A stretch of DNA of 64,000 nucleotides from Citrobacter amalonaticus (GCF_002918555.1 NZ_PQMB01000005.1:39089-103088), one strand, 5' to 3'. Counted from the first letter of the stretch, positions 44,076 to 53,980 are shown. Numbers and translations: made by a program. The notes: a model not told the origin generated them from the sequence alone.

Positions 44076-45314
44076 TCACTCTGTCGAAACCAGTCTGGGG
44101 GTGATAAACACCACCAGCTCACGTCGCTCATTTTCTTTACCATCATGGCGAAACAATTGTCCGAACCAGGGAATATCCCCCAGCAACGGTACGCTATCTT
44201 TACCGAATTTATTTTTTCGCGAAAAAATGCCCCCCAGCGCCAGCGTCTCTCCGCTTTTGACCTCGACCTGAGTTTCTATCTCTTGTTTATCGATCGCCAA
44301 CACCTCACCCTCTGCCTGCTGTAGTACCTGGCCGGGGACGTTCTGGCTGATATGCAGCTTCAGACGGATCCGCCCGTTTTGTAACACCGTAGGCGTAACC
44401 TCCATCCCCAATACGGCCTCCTTAAACTCTACCGAGGTGGCGCCGCTTTCACCGCTGGAAACCGGATAGGGGATCTCGCTCCCCTGTTTAATACTGGCGG
44501 GCTGCAAATGTGAGGCCAGCAGCCGCGGGCTGGCGATAATATCGAGCTGCTGTTTTTGCTCCAGCGCTGAGAGTTCAAGATCCAGTAATCGTCCGTTAAT
44601 ACGTCCGATGTTAAACCCAACGCGCGATGTGGCGGCAGCCACCGAGAGATCGCTGGCAAGCGAGGTCGCCTGCCCCACGCCTCCCGCTTTTTCAGCGTCT
44701 GCCAGCGTCCATTTCACGCCCAACTCACGCAGGCTCTTTTCATTAATCGTGACAATGTGCGCAGCCAGTTCAACCTGCTCAACGGGCAGATCCATCTGCA
44801 TGGCCCACTGTTCCAGCGCCGCCAGCGCTAGTTTATTGTCACGCAGTAACAGTCGGTTGGTTCGTTTATCAACGGTGATGCTGCCTTTGGCGCTCAGCAG
44901 TTTCTCTCCAGCTTTTGCTACTTCTGTTGCATCGGCATAACGCAGAGATATGTTGCGATTTTCCAGCGGCAAACTCGCCTGCCGCCTCACCATCTCGGCC
45001 TCCTGACGCGCCGCGTCTTCCTTCTGCCAGCTGGCGGAATGAACATGCAGGATGCTCCCCTCCTGACGCAGCACCAGCCCGGCGCTTTTCACCACCGTCT
45101 GGAAGGCCTGTTTCAACGGAACCTCCGTCAGGTGTAGAGACAGCACGCCATTGACGTCCGGCGATACCACCAGATTCTTCTTCTCCAGTTCAGCGAGCGC
45201 CTGCAGGATCTGCACAACGGGAACATCATCCACGACCAGCGTCACGTTTTGCGTCTTTCCCGCCTGGGCGGCGAGGGTGAGAACCATCAGCGGTACCACT
45301 ATCCATTGCTTCAT
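44076..45314 (-). CDS. hofQ: HofQ, secretin (PilQ/ComE-type)
   Basis: Outer-membrane secretin-like protein of the type IV pilus/DNA uptake family, linked in E. coli to use of DNA as a nutrient. The 412-residue product has a signal peptide (residues 1-18), N-terminal STN/secretin-N domains (about 25-210) and a C-terminal secretin core (about 240-412, ending LVVFITPRLV). Its start lies inside hofP, an 89-bp overlap. Length as in E. coli, and the frame is intact. Confidence 0.95.
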   Translation of the reverse strand: MKQWIVVPLMVLTLAAQAGKTQNVTLVVDDVPVVQILQALAELEKKNLVVSPDVNGVLSLHLTEVPLKQAFQTVVKSAGLVLRQEGSILHVHSASWQKEDAARQEAEMVRRQASLPLENRNISLRYADATEVAKAGEKLLSAKGSITVDKRTNRLLLRDNKLALAALEQWAMQMDLPVEQVELAAHIVTINEKSLRELGVKWTLADAEKAGGVGQATSLASDLSVAAATSRVGFNIGRINGRLLDLELSALEQKQQLDIIASPRLLASHLQPASIKQGSEIPYPVSSGESGATSVEFKEAVLGMEVTPTVLQNGRIRLKLHISQNVPGQVLQQAEGEVLAIDKQEIETQVEVKSGETLALGGIFSRKNKFGKDSVPLLGDIPWFGQLFRHDGKENERRELVVFITPRLVSTE

Positions 45315-45630
45315 CCACTTCTCCTTGTCGTTGCCACTGCCAGTCCGGTGGATCGCAATTTTCCCCCGTAATGAGCGTTAACGTTTGTGTCGTCAGTTGG
45401 GTAACCGTCCAGCCGTTATCAAGTACCTGATGTTGCTCTACCCGTCGCCATCTCTGTTGACTGTCCTGAAGAATGCCAATCGTCCGTTCTCCCCGGCTCA
45501 CCGCCCCCTGATAGCGCCACATCGTCAGTTCCCCCGTCTGGCAACGATCCTCCGGTGGTTTAAACGGATCCCGCATTCCGGTCAGCATCAACAATGAGAT
45601 CCCCACCAACAGCCAATGTTTAACCGTCAT
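45226..45630 (-). CDS. hofP: HofP, PilP-like protein
   Basis: A 134-residue protein of the pilus/DNA-uptake cluster, PilP-like by position. It has an N-terminal hydrophobic segment (WLLVGISLLMLTG) and a short RDPFKPPEDRC motif, then a beta-rich domain. It overlaps hofO by 11 bp and hofQ by 89 bp. The C-terminal tail is Gly/Arg/Asp-rich and weakly conserved. Confidence 0.9.
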   Translation of the reverse strand: MTVKHWLLVGISLLMLTGMRDPFKPPEDRCQTGELTMWRYQGAVSRGERTIGILQDSQQRWRRVEQHQVLDNGWTVTQLTTQTLTLITGENCDPPDWQWQRQGEVDEAMDSGTADGSHPRRPGGKDAKRDAGRG

Positions 45631-46078
45631 TCGGTTGCTCCAGCTGGAATGTCAGTAATAACTCTGCGTCCTCAACGCGAAAAGAAAATTGACTCACCCC
45701 CATGCCCTGCAGGGCTAGCTGGCTAAAAATCTGCGGTACCGCGTCCCATTGCCCTTTTAGCGCCATTTCTCCGCCAGACGCCGTTGGCTTCCAGTGCTGA
45801 AGACGCATCTGCGGCACCTGAAAGTGCAGTGGTGAAAAAGACGGTCTCGCGCCATCCGTCGCCATCAGATGCTCATCCACAGAGTTGACCAGATGACGCA
45901 GGGCTTGCCACTGTCCACGTAGCGCCACTCGCTGCTGGAGTCGCTCCTCGCTTTCTGGTTGAGCCATGTCAGGCATACAGATGGCTGCCAGCACGCACAG
46001 GCTAAGAGACCAGAGACACCAACCGCCAATACGCAAGCGCGTCGGGAGCGCGCACCAGGCGTCAACGAGAGAGTTCAT
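45620..46078 (-). CDS. hofO: HofO, PilO-like protein
   Basis: A 152-residue bitopic inner-membrane protein by analogy with PilO; one membrane segment lies near residues 17-36 (GGWCLWSLSLCVLAAICMPD), followed by a coiled-coil and a ferredoxin-like domain. It overlaps hofN by 17 bp and hofP by 11 bp. Sequence is fast evolving, but family residues at the C-terminal end (FQLEQPNDG) are recognisable. Confidence 0.9.
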   Translation of the reverse strand: MNSLVDAWCALPTRLRIGGWCLWSLSLCVLAAICMPDMAQPESEERLQQRVALRGQWQALRHLVNSVDEHLMATDGARPSFSPLHFQVPQMRLQHWKPTASGGEMALKGQWDAVPQIFSQLALQGMGVSQFSFRVEDAELLLTFQLEQPNDG

Positions 46079-46601
46079 CGTCCCGCCCCCTTATCAGCTG
46101 ATACTGAAACTGCCATCGCCCCTGCGCATCCTGCTGTGTCCCGCCAGTACTGCGTATTCGGAATTCTGGCTGACGACGCAGTGAGGCTTCCAGTTCACTC
46201 AGTGAGACAAAGGTGAGTGCTTTTCCTGCCAGTTCCAGCGTGTCATGTTGCCAGACCAGCTGTGTAAGCCACGCCTGTTCCGGTATCAGGGTCGCAAGGT
46301 TTTTCAGTACCGACTGCCAGCGCAGGGTCTGCTCACGCTGTTGCTGTCGGTGCAAGGCTTGCTGCCAGAGCTGTTGTCGCTGCTGCCAGCGCGGCTTAGT
46401 GGCTAACAACGTGGCAAGGCAGTGTTTATCGGCCTGCAGTAAAACAGCATCAATCCGGGCGTCCTCATAGAGAACCACGCAAAAGCGCAGGACAACGCCG
46501 AACACCACCAACAGAGACAGGGTAAACATAACGCCCCAGAACCGTAGACATGCCGTTCGCTGCATCTGCCGCCAGGGCATGAGATTGATCGGTTTATTCA
46601 T
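46062..46601 (-). CDS. hofN: HofN, PilN-like inner membrane protein
   Basis: A 179-residue protein with the PilN-type N-terminus MNKPINLMPWRQ, a membrane segment near residues 20-45 and a periplasmic coiled coil then small domain. I chose the ATG at 46599-46601, which overlaps the hofM stop by 4 bp; longer frames run back through hofM. It overlaps hofO by 17 bp. Confidence 0.92.
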   Translation of the reverse strand: MNKPINLMPWRQMQRTACLRFWGVMFTLSLLVVFGVVLRFCVVLYEDARIDAVLLQADKHCLATLLATKPRWQQRQQLWQQALHRQQQREQTLRWQSVLKNLATLIPEQAWLTQLVWQHDTLELAGKALTFVSLSELEASLRRQPEFRIRSTGGTQQDAQGRWQFQYQLIRGRDDELSR

Positions 46602-47380
46602 CCGCGCATCTCTCCCAGCGCTAGCCCAAGGGCAATGGCAAATGCCTGGCCTTCCGGCGGGAACGGCGGCTGACGAACGGACACCGCGCTCCAGGGGTCG
46701 AACCCGTCCGGCCCACATAGCGTCAGCTCACTGACAGGAAGGGAGAGCACCCCGGCAAGCTCGGCAACGCTGGCAATGTCCTCATCCGGTTTTCTTCCCC
46801 AGGCATAACAGGTTGCCCATAGCCACTGGGTACTGCCACGCCAGACCAGGCACTGCTTGCCGGGTGGTAAAAAAGGCAGTAAGCGCTGTAAGGCGCTGGC
46901 ATCCGGCGTAATCGCGGCAATTTTCACTTTCAGCGTTTTCGCCAGCGCTAACAGCGTCGACACCTCCTTGCTTTGCGCCGCCGTGACGTTAAACGCAGAA
47001 CTTAAGGCATCTTCGCTATAATCAAATCGCAGCGCATCGGGATCCATGTCCAGTTCTCGCGCCATTGTTCCGGCAAGCCACGCGGCCTGCTCGCGTTCGC
47101 GCAGCGCCATTGCTGGCCGTGCAAAAGCTTTCTGCCGCGTGCGTCCGGCGGGAAAAGAGAGGTGAATGTGGTGGCGCAGAGGCAATTCGCGACTCCAGGG
47201 TCGCAGCACGTCGGCGAGCTGTTCAGGTTCACGGATATGCCCATCTTTAACAATCTCTTCGGCTAACGGCATACGCCACCAGCGCTGTAAACTCCACCCG
47301 GATACGCCGCGAACGACGGCGACAGCCAGCGCCTCATGCTGTCGAATATGAAGGCCAATTTGCCAGTTCCTGAAAGCCAT
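46598..47380 (-). CDS. hofM: HofM, PilM-like ATPase-fold protein
   Basis: First gene of hofMNOPQ. The 260-residue product resembles PilM, an actin-fold cytoplasmic protein that binds the PilN N-terminus. Start MAFRNWQIGLHIRQHE at 47378-47380 matches E. coli; an extension of seven residues is possible. LDMDPDALRFDY and VTAAQSKEVSTLL are family segments. It is divergent from mrcA with a 120-bp gap. Sxy/CRP-S control is known in E. coli; I did not find a clear CRP-S site. Confidence 0.92.
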   Translation of the reverse strand: MAFRNWQIGLHIRQHEALAVAVVRGVSGWSLQRWWRMPLAEEIVKDGHIREPEQLADVLRPWSRELPLRHHIHLSFPAGRTRQKAFARPAMALREREQAAWLAGTMARELDMDPDALRFDYSEDALSSAFNVTAAQSKEVSTLLALAKTLKVKIAAITPDASALQRLLPFLPPGKQCLVWRGSTQWLWATCYAWGRKPDEDIASVAELAGVLSLPVSELTLCGPDGFDPWSAVSVRQPPFPPEGQAFAIALGLALGEMRG

Positions 47381-47500
47381 TGCTGATGATCTCCTTATCA
47401 CCCGTCACTCTAACGGGTATATCAATGCGTCAGGCTTGCCTTTATACTACCGCGCGTTTGTTTATAAACTGCCCAAATGAAACGAAATGGGAAATCTCCA

Positions 47501-50053
47501 GTGAAGTTCGTAAAGTATTTATTGATCCTTGCAGTATGTTGCATCCTGCTGGGAGCAGGCTCGATTTATGGCCTCTACCGCTATATCGAGCCGCAACTAC
47601 CTGACGTCGCGACCCTCAAAGATGTGCGTTTGCAGATCCCGATGCAGATTTACAGCGCTGATGGCGAGCTGATTGCGCAATATGGTGAGAAACGTCGTAT
47701 TCCAGTCACGCTCAGTCAGATGCCGCCGGAAATGGTGAAAGCCTTTATTGCGACAGAAGACAGCCGCTTTTATGAGCATCACGGTGTTGACCCTGTGGGG
47801 ATCTTCCGTGCGGCAAGCGTTGCGCTGTTTTCCGGTCATGCGTCGCAAGGGGCAAGTACAATTACTCAGCAGTTAGCGAGAAATTTCTTCCTGAGCCCTG
47901 AACGCACGCTGATGCGTAAAATCAAGGAAGTGTTCCTCGCCATCCGCATTGAACAAATGCTGAGTAAAGACGAGATCCTCGAACTCTATCTGAACAAGAT
48001 TTATCTCGGTTACCGCGCTTATGGCGTCGGCGCTGCGGCACAGGTCTATTTTGGTAAGACCGTCGATCAGCTTGATCTGAGCGAAATGGCGGTCATTGCC
48101 GGTCTGCCAAAAGCCCCTTCCACCTTCAACCCGCTCTACTCCATGAGCCGCGCAACCGCACGTCGTAACGTGGTGCTGTCGCGTATGTTGAACGAGGGCT
48201 ACATCACACAAGCACAGTACGTTCAGGCCCGCCGCGAGGTGATTGACGCAAACTACCATGCGCCAGAAATTGCCTTCTCTGCGCCATATCTGTCAGAGAT
48301 GGTGCGCCAGGAGATGTACAACCGCTACAATGAAAACGCCTACGAAGATGGCTACCGCATTTACACCACCATTACCCGTAAAGTGCAGCAGGCGGCACAG
48401 CAGGCCGTTCGCAATAACATCCTGGATTACGATATGCGTCACGGTTATCGCGGTCCGGCCAATGTGCTGTGGAAAGTCGGTGAGAGCGCCTGGGACAGAA
48501 AAAAAATCACCGATACGCTGAAGGCGTTGCCGACCTACGGGCCGTTGCTGCCAGCGGTGATCGCCAGAGCTAACCCGCAGGAAGCAACGGCTGTCCTGGC
48601 CGATGGCACCTCCGTCTCCCTGCAGATGGAGGGCGTGCGTTGGGCGCGTCCTTACCGTTCAGACACGCAACAAGGTCCCACGCCACGTAAAGTCACCGAT
48701 GCGGTTCAGGCGGGTCAGCAAATCTGGGTTCGTCAGATGGGCGATACCTGGTGGCTGGCGCAGGTGCCAGATGTCAACTCCGCGCTGGTTTCTATCAATC
48801 CGCAAAACGGTGCCGTCCTGGCGCTGGTCGGCGGATTCGACTTTAACCAGAGCAAGTTCAACCGCGCTACCCAGGCGTTGCGTCAGGTGGGATCAAACAT
48901 CAAGCCATTCCTCTACACCGCGGCGATGGATAAAGGTCTGACGCTGGCAAGTATGCTGAACGATGTGCCGATCTCCCGCTGGGATGCCGGTGCCGGTTCT
49001 GACTGGCGTCCGAAGAACTCGCCGCCACAGTATGCGGGTCCGATTCGTTTACGCCAGGGTCTGGGGCAGTCAAAAAACGTGGTCATGGTCCGGGCAATGC
49101 GTGCGATGGGCGTTGACTATGCGGCCGAGTATCTGCAACGCTTCGGCTTCCCGGCACAGAACATTGTCCATACCGAATCGCTGGCGCTGGGTTCCGCGTC
49201 CTTCACGCCAATGCAGGTGGCACGCGGCTATGCGGTTATGGCGAACGGTGGCTTCCTGGTTGATCCCTATTTCATCAGCAAGATTGAAACCGACCAGGGT
49301 GGCGTGATTTTCGAAGCCAAACCGAAAATCGCCTGTGAGAATTGCGATCTCCCGGTGATCTACGGCGATACCCCAAAATCAAACGTGCTGGAAAACAGCG
49401 ACGTTGAAGATGTCGCCCACTCCCGGGAGCGGCAAAACGCTACGGTTCCAATGCCTCAGCTTGAACAGGCAAACCAGGCGTTAGTGGCGCAAAGCGGCGC
49501 ACAAGAGTATGCCCCGCACGTTATTAACACCCCACTGGCGTTCCTGATCAAAAGCGCGCTGAACAGCAACATTTTTGGCGAGCCTGGCTGGATGGGTACC
49601 GGCTGGCGGGCGGGTCGCGACCTGCAACGCCGCGATATCGGCGGTAAAACCGGGACCACCAACAGTTCGAAAGATGCGTGGTTCTCCGGTTACGGACCTG
49701 GCGTGGTCACTTCCGTCTGGATTGGTTTTGACGATCATCGTCGCGATCTGGGACGCACTACCGCATCAGGTGCGATCAAAGACCAAATCTCCGGTTATGA
49801 AGGCGGGGCAAAGAGTGCGCAACCCGCATGGGATGCCTACATGAAATCGGTGCTGGAGGGCGTTCCTGAGCAGCCATTAACCCCGCCGCCAGGTATTGTC
49901 ACGGTGAATATCGACCGCAGCACCGGGCAGCTGGCAAACGGCGGTAATAGTCGTGCAGAGTACTTCATTGAAGGGACTCAGCCAACGCAGCAGGCGGTAC
50001 ATGAAGTGGGGACCACCATTATCGATAATGGTGAGACGCACGAACTGTTCTGA
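47501..50053 (+). CDS. mrcA: Penicillin-binding protein 1A
   Basis: Bifunctional peptidoglycan glycosyltransferase and transpeptidase of the inner membrane. From GTG at 47501 it has 850 residues, as in E. coli; an ATG at 47477 would add eight residues. One membrane anchor lies at about residues 6-28. The GT51 domain has ATEDSRFYEHHGVD near 80 and QGASTITQQLARNFF near 118. The transpeptidase has SNIK near 465, SKN near 524 and KTGT near 716. Transcribed divergently from hofM and ended by a strong hairpin. Confidence 0.98.
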   Translation: MKFVKYLLILAVCCILLGAGSIYGLYRYIEPQLPDVATLKDVRLQIPMQIYSADGELIAQYGEKRRIPVTLSQMPPEMVKAFIATEDSRFYEHHGVDPVGIFRAASVALFSGHASQGASTITQQLARNFFLSPERTLMRKIKEVFLAIRIEQMLSKDEILELYLNKIYLGYRAYGVGAAAQVYFGKTVDQLDLSEMAVIAGLPKAPSTFNPLYSMSRATARRNVVLSRMLNEGYITQAQYVQARREVIDANYHAPEIAFSAPYLSEMVRQEMYNRYNENAYEDGYRIYTTITRKVQQAAQQAVRNNILDYDMRHGYRGPANVLWKVGESAWDRKKITDTLKALPTYGPLLPAVIARANPQEATAVLADGTSVSLQMEGVRWARPYRSDTQQGPTPRKVTDAVQAGQQIWVRQMGDTWWLAQVPDVNSALVSINPQNGAVLALVGGFDFNQSKFNRATQALRQVGSNIKPFLYTAAMDKGLTLASMLNDVPISRWDAGAGSDWRPKNSPPQYAGPIRLRQGLGQSKNVVMVRAMRAMGVDYAAEYLQRFGFPAQNIVHTESLALGSASFTPMQVARGYAVMANGGFLVDPYFISKIETDQGGVIFEAKPKIACENCDLPVIYGDTPKSNVLENSDVEDVAHSRERQNATVPMPQLEQANQALVAQSGAQEYAPHVINTPLAFLIKSALNSNIFGEPGWMGTGWRAGRDLQRRDIGGKTGTTNSSKDAWFSGYGPGVVTSVWIGFDDHRRDLGRTTASGAIKDQISGYEGGAKSAQPAWDAYMKSVLEGVPEQPLTPPPGIVTVNIDRSTGQLANGGNSRAEYFIEGTQPTQQAVHEVGTTIIDNGETHELF

Positions 50054-50055
50054 TC

Positions 50056-50081
50056 AAAAAAGGCGCTTCGGCGCCTTTTTT
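50056..50081. terminator. Bidirectional terminator between mrcA and nudE
   Basis: AAAAAAGGCGC-TTCG-GCGCCTTTTTT is an almost perfect stem with a stable UUCG-type loop and both A and T runs. It serves the convergent mrcA and nudE. Confidence 0.95.
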
Positions 50082-50108
50082 ACTATTTCGTATAACGGTG
50101 AATCTGAA

Positions 50109-50669
50109 CTACATCCGCCCCTGCCCTTTCAGCCACTCGCGCACCAGAAACAGTGCGCTGACGTTGCGCGCTTCGTTGAAATCCGGATCTTCCAGCAAAT
50201 CCATCATGTGTGCCAACGGCCAGCGTACCTGAGGCAGCGGTTCTGGTTCGTCGCCTTCCAGCGATTCCGGGTAGAGATTTTCCGCCACCACAATATTCAT
50301 CTTGCTGGAAAAATAGGAGGGCGCCATGCTGAGCTTCTTCAAAAACGTCAGATCCTGCGCGCCAAAACCCACCTCTTCTTTCAGCTCCCGGTTAGCCGCT
50401 TCAAACACCGTTTCCCCCGGGTCGATCAGCCCTTTGGAAAAACCTAACTCATAGGACTCCGTCCCGACGGCATATTCACGGATGAGAATCAGGTGATCGT
50501 CGACGATCGGCACAATCATTACCGCTTCACGATTGGACGGACGCATACGTTCATAGACTCGACGGACGCCGTTGCTGAACTCCAGATCCACACTTTCGAC
50601 GCTAAATAGCCGGGATTGTGCGACAGTTTCAACATTCAGAATGGTGGGTTTTTGTAATGATTTGCTCAT
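50109..50669 (-). CDS. nudE: NudE, ADP-compounds Nudix hydrolase
   Basis: Hydrolyses ADP-ribose, NADH and Ap3A/Ap2A-type compounds. The 186-residue product (ATG at 50667-50669; an extension of 11 residues upstream is not family-like) has the Nudix box from Gly of GLIDPGE through RELKEEVGF, near residues 80-102. Convergent with mrcA and divergent from igaA. Confidence 0.97.
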   Translation of the reverse strand: MSKSLQKPTILNVETVAQSRLFSVESVDLEFSNGVRRVYERMRPSNREAVMIVPIVDDHLILIREYAVGTESYELGFSKGLIDPGETVFEAANRELKEEVGFGAQDLTFLKKLSMAPSYFSSKMNIVVAENLYPESLEGDEPEPLPQVRWPLAHMMDLLEDPDFNEARNVSALFLVREWLKGQGRM

Positions 50670-50993
50670 CGTGAGAATCTTTGCAGTGAAATCTACCGTC
50701 ATTGTGCGATATGCAGCACGGTTTCGGCAATGTGAATTGCTGGTTATTTACATTTATGTAACCTAATAAAAATATAATTAGCGTTTCAAATTAAAAGTCA
50801 ATAGGTTGAAATAAGTCCAGGAATTTGCTGATATTCCGGCTTTGCTGGTTTTGCTATGGTTTGCGTTCACTGGGATACGCTTAAAAATGCTCAAGTTAAA
50901 CTCCACGCTTGCCGATAGCCAACCACAGAATCACGTGTATTGCGACAGGGTGCGACTGACCACACCTGACAGACTAAGTAAGATGGGGAAAGC

Positions 50994-53126
50994 ATGAGCA
51001 CCATTCTGATTTTTTTAGCGGCTTTGCTGGCCTGCGCGCTGCTTGCAGGGTGGTTGCTCAGGATCCGCGCCAGGCGGCGGAATCTGCCCTGGGTTAATGC
51101 CTTCCCGGATGCGGCTACGCGCAGGCTCACCGCGGAAGAACGCAGCGCCATTGAAAACTATCTTGATAATCTCAGCCAGATCCAGCAAGTTCCGGGGCCA
51201 ACCGGAGCCAGTGCCGCGCCCGTCTCACTCACCCTGAATGCGCAAAGCAACAGCGTTATCATTCTGACGCACTCAATCACCCGTTATGGCATCACCACCG
51301 ACGATCCCAATAAGTGGCGGTATTACCTTGACTCTGTCGAGGTGCATCTGCCGCCGTTCTGGGAACAGTACATCAATGATGAAAACAACGTTGAGCTGAT
51401 CCATACCGATACGCTGCCTCTGATTATCTCGCTCAACGGCCACACGTTGCAGGAGTATGTACAGGAGACGCGTGGCTATGCCCTGCAGCCCACAACCTCA
51501 ACGCAGGCATCGATTCGCGGTGAGGAAAGCGAGCAGATCGAGCTACTGAATATCCGCCAGGAAACCCATGAAGAGTACACGCTGAGTCGTCCTGCAGGAC
51601 TTCGTGAAGCGCTGCTGATCGTCGCGTCATTCCTGCTGTTCTTCTTCTGCCTGGTTACGCCGGACGTATTTGTCCCCTGGATGGCCGGCGGGGCCATTCT
51701 GCTGCTTGCCGCGGGCCTCTGGGGGCTGTTTGCCCCTCCGTCGAAAACCGCGCTGCGAGAAATTCATTGTCTTCGGGGCACGCCGCGGCGCTGGGGATTA
51801 TTTGGCGAAAACGATCAGGAACAGATTAACAACATCTCTTTGGGGATTATTGACCTGATCTACCCGCTCCACTGGCAGCCGTATATCGCCCAGGATCTTG
51901 GGCAACAGACGGATATTGATATCTATCTCGACCGCCACGTTGTGCGACAGGGGCGATTTTTATCCCTGCATGACGAAGTGAGGAACTTTCCGCTGCAACA
52001 CTGGCTACGCAGCACCGTCATTGCCGGTGGCTCACTGCTGGTGTTGTTTATGCTGCTGTTTTGGATCCCATTGGATATGCCGATCAAGTTCACTCTGTCA
52101 TGGATGAAAGGCGCGCAAGTCATTGAAGCGACCAGCGTTAAGCAGCTGGAAGCGTCCGGCGTCCGCGTGGGCGACACGCTGCATCTTCGTGGAACGGGGA
52201 TGTGTAATATCCATGCTGCCGGCGACTGGACGGCGCAATCCAACTCCCCCTTTATGCCATTCGATTGTTCACAGATTATCTGGAATGACGCACGTACGCT
52301 GCCACTCCCTGAGTCTGATCTGGTCAATAAAGCCACCGCGCTGACCCAGGCCGTTAATCGCCAGCTGCATCCAAAACCGGAAGATGATTCCCGCGTCAGC
52401 GCCTCTTTGCGTTCGGCAATCCAAAAATCCGGTATGGTACTGCTGGATGATTTTGGCGACATCGTCCTGAAGACGGCTGACCTCTGTTCCTCCGAAGATG
52501 AATGCGTGCGACTAAAAAACGCGCTGGTGAATCTGGGGAACAGTAAAGACTGGAACGCGCTGGTCAAACGCGCCAACTCCGGCAAGCTCGACGGTGTAAA
52601 CGTGCTGCTCCGCCCGGTCAGCGCAGAGTCGCTGGATAATCTGGTAACGACCTCAACGGCGCCGTTTATATCACGCGAGACCGCCCGGGCGGCGCAGGCG
52701 TTAAACAGCCCGGCGCCCGGCGGATTCCTGATCGTTAGCGACGAAGGTAGCGATCTGGTCGCTCAGGCGTGGCCGTCAATATCTTTGTATGATTATCCTG
52801 CGCAAGAGCAATGGAACGCCTTCCAGCGGCTGGCGCAAGCGCTGATGAATACACCATTCAGCGCCGAAGGCATTGTCACCAATATCTTCACCGACGCCAA
52901 CGGAACCCAACACATTGGTTTGCACCGTATTCCGGATCGCTCCGGCCTGTGGCGTTATCTCGGCACCACGCTGCTGATGCTGGCCCTGCTGGGAAGTGCC
53001 ATCTATAACGGCGCTCAGGCGTACAGGCGTTATCAGCGTAACCGCCGCCGTATGATGGAAATTCAGCAATATTATGAAAATTGCCTGAAACCGAAGCTTA
53101 TTGCCTCCCCGGAAAGCCTCATCTGA
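50994..53126 (+). CDS. igaA: IgaA (YrfF), inner-membrane inhibitor of the Rcs phosphorelay
   Basis: IgaA contacts RcsD and holds the Rcs envelope-stress phosphorelay off. The 710-residue product has a membrane segment at the N-terminus (residues 2-21), a pair near 200-245 (ALLIVASFLLFFFCLVTP, LLLAAGLWGLF) and one near 338-360. A large periplasmic part lies between about 360 and 650, followed by a last segment near 655-675. Periplasmic cysteines occur (GTGMCNIH, FDCSQI, DLCSSEDECVRL). The 291-bp gap before it is AT-rich without a gene. Confidence 0.95.
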   Translation: MSTILIFLAALLACALLAGWLLRIRARRRNLPWVNAFPDAATRRLTAEERSAIENYLDNLSQIQQVPGPTGASAAPVSLTLNAQSNSVIILTHSITRYGITTDDPNKWRYYLDSVEVHLPPFWEQYINDENNVELIHTDTLPLIISLNGHTLQEYVQETRGYALQPTTSTQASIRGEESEQIELLNIRQETHEEYTLSRPAGLREALLIVASFLLFFFCLVTPDVFVPWMAGGAILLLAAGLWGLFAPPSKTALREIHCLRGTPRRWGLFGENDQEQINNISLGIIDLIYPLHWQPYIAQDLGQQTDIDIYLDRHVVRQGRFLSLHDEVRNFPLQHWLRSTVIAGGSLLVLFMLLFWIPLDMPIKFTLSWMKGAQVIEATSVKQLEASGVRVGDTLHLRGTGMCNIHAAGDWTAQSNSPFMPFDCSQIIWNDARTLPLPESDLVNKATALTQAVNRQLHPKPEDDSRVSASLRSAIQKSGMVLLDDFGDIVLKTADLCSSEDECVRLKNALVNLGNSKDWNALVKRANSGKLDGVNVLLRPVSAESLDNLVTTSTAPFISRETARAAQALNSPAPGGFLIVSDEGSDLVAQAWPSISLYDYPAQEQWNAFQRLAQALMNTPFSAEGIVTNIFTDANGTQHIGLHRIPDRSGLWRYLGTTLLMLALLGSAIYNGAQAYRRYQRNRRRMMEIQQYYENCLKPKLIASPESLI

Positions 53127-53176
53127 TACATCACGGTATGCTACCCTGTAGCGCATACTGATGGCAGAGCACTCAA

Positions 53177-53258
53177 TGCCTGATGACGCTACGCTTATCA
53201 GGCCTGCAATGAACACAAAATCGTAGGCCGGAGAAGGCGCTTGCGCCGCCATCCGACA
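53177..53258. repeat. BIME with two REP units
   Basis: REP-like TGCCTGATGACGC...TTATCAGGCCTGCA (53177-53208) and CGTAGGCCGGAGAAGG...GCCGCCATCCGACA (53222-53258). It lies in the igaA-yrfG gap, both genes on the plus strand. Confidence 0.85.
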
Positions 53259-53301
53259 AACGCCGCCAGGGTTTAGCGGCAATCTAATCTGGAGAGTTTC
53301 C

Positions 53302-53970
53302 ATGCTTATTGATATCGCCTGGCAGGACGTCGATACCGTTTTGCTGGATATGGACGGCACCCTGCTCGATTTGGCATTCGATAACTATTTTTGGCAGAAG
53401 CTGGTGCCGGAGACCTATAGCGCGCAGCAGGGGCTCTCTGTAGAAGCGGCGCGGGACTATATCCGTCAGCAGTACCACGACGCCCGACATACGCTAAACT
53501 GGTACTGTCTTGATTACTGGAGCGATCGCCTGGGTCTGGACATCTGCGCCATGACGACGGCAATGGGCCCGCGCGCCGTCCTGCGTGAAGATACGGTTCC
53601 CTTTCTGGATGCCTTAAAAGCCAGCGGCAAGCGCCGTATTCTGTTGACCAACGCGCATCCCCATAACCTGGCGGTGAAGCTGGAGCATACCGGTCTGGCT
53701 TCACACCTTGATTTATTACTTTCCACCCACACATTTGGTTATCCCAAAGAGGATCAGCGGTTATGGCACGCTGTGGCTGAAGAGACGGGAATAAGCGCCG
53801 GGAAAACGCTGTTTATTGATGACAGCGAGCCGATTCTCGATGCTGCCGCGAAGTTTGGCATTCGTTACTGCCTCGGCGTGACGAACCCCGACTCCGGTCT
53901 TGCAGAGAAGCAATATGCACGTCATCCGTCGCTGAATGACTACCGCCGTCTGATCCCCTCGCTGATGTGA
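53302..53970 (+). CDS. yrfG: YrfG, HAD-type purine nucleotidase (GMP/IMP)
   Basis: HAD phosphatase that dephosphorylates GMP and IMP in E. coli. The 222-residue product has motif I LLDMDGTLLDL near residue 14, motif II LLTNAHPHN near 114 and motif III/IV GYPKEDQRLW and LFIDDSEPILDAA near 170. An AGAG ribosome site precedes the ATG. hslR follows after 10 bp. Confidence 0.94.
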   Translation: MLIDIAWQDVDTVLLDMDGTLLDLAFDNYFWQKLVPETYSAQQGLSVEAARDYIRQQYHDARHTLNWYCLDYWSDRLGLDICAMTTAMGPRAVLREDTVPFLDALKASGKRRILLTNAHPHNLAVKLEHTGLASHLDLLLSTHTFGYPKEDQRLWHAVAEETGISAGKTLFIDDSEPILDAAAKFGIRYCLGVTNPDSGLAEKQYARHPSLNDYRRLIPSLM

Positions 53971-53980
53971 AGGAGATGCC

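Noticed and set aside
47477..47500. ATG at 47477 as the mrcA start
   Set aside because: It would add eight residues (MKRNGKSP) not found in PBP1A; the GTG at 47501 gives the family length.
47381..47500. CRP-S (Sxy-dependent) site before hofM
   Set aside because: No TGCGA-N6-TCGCA-like dyad could be seen in the gap, although the operon is a known Sxy target in E. coli.
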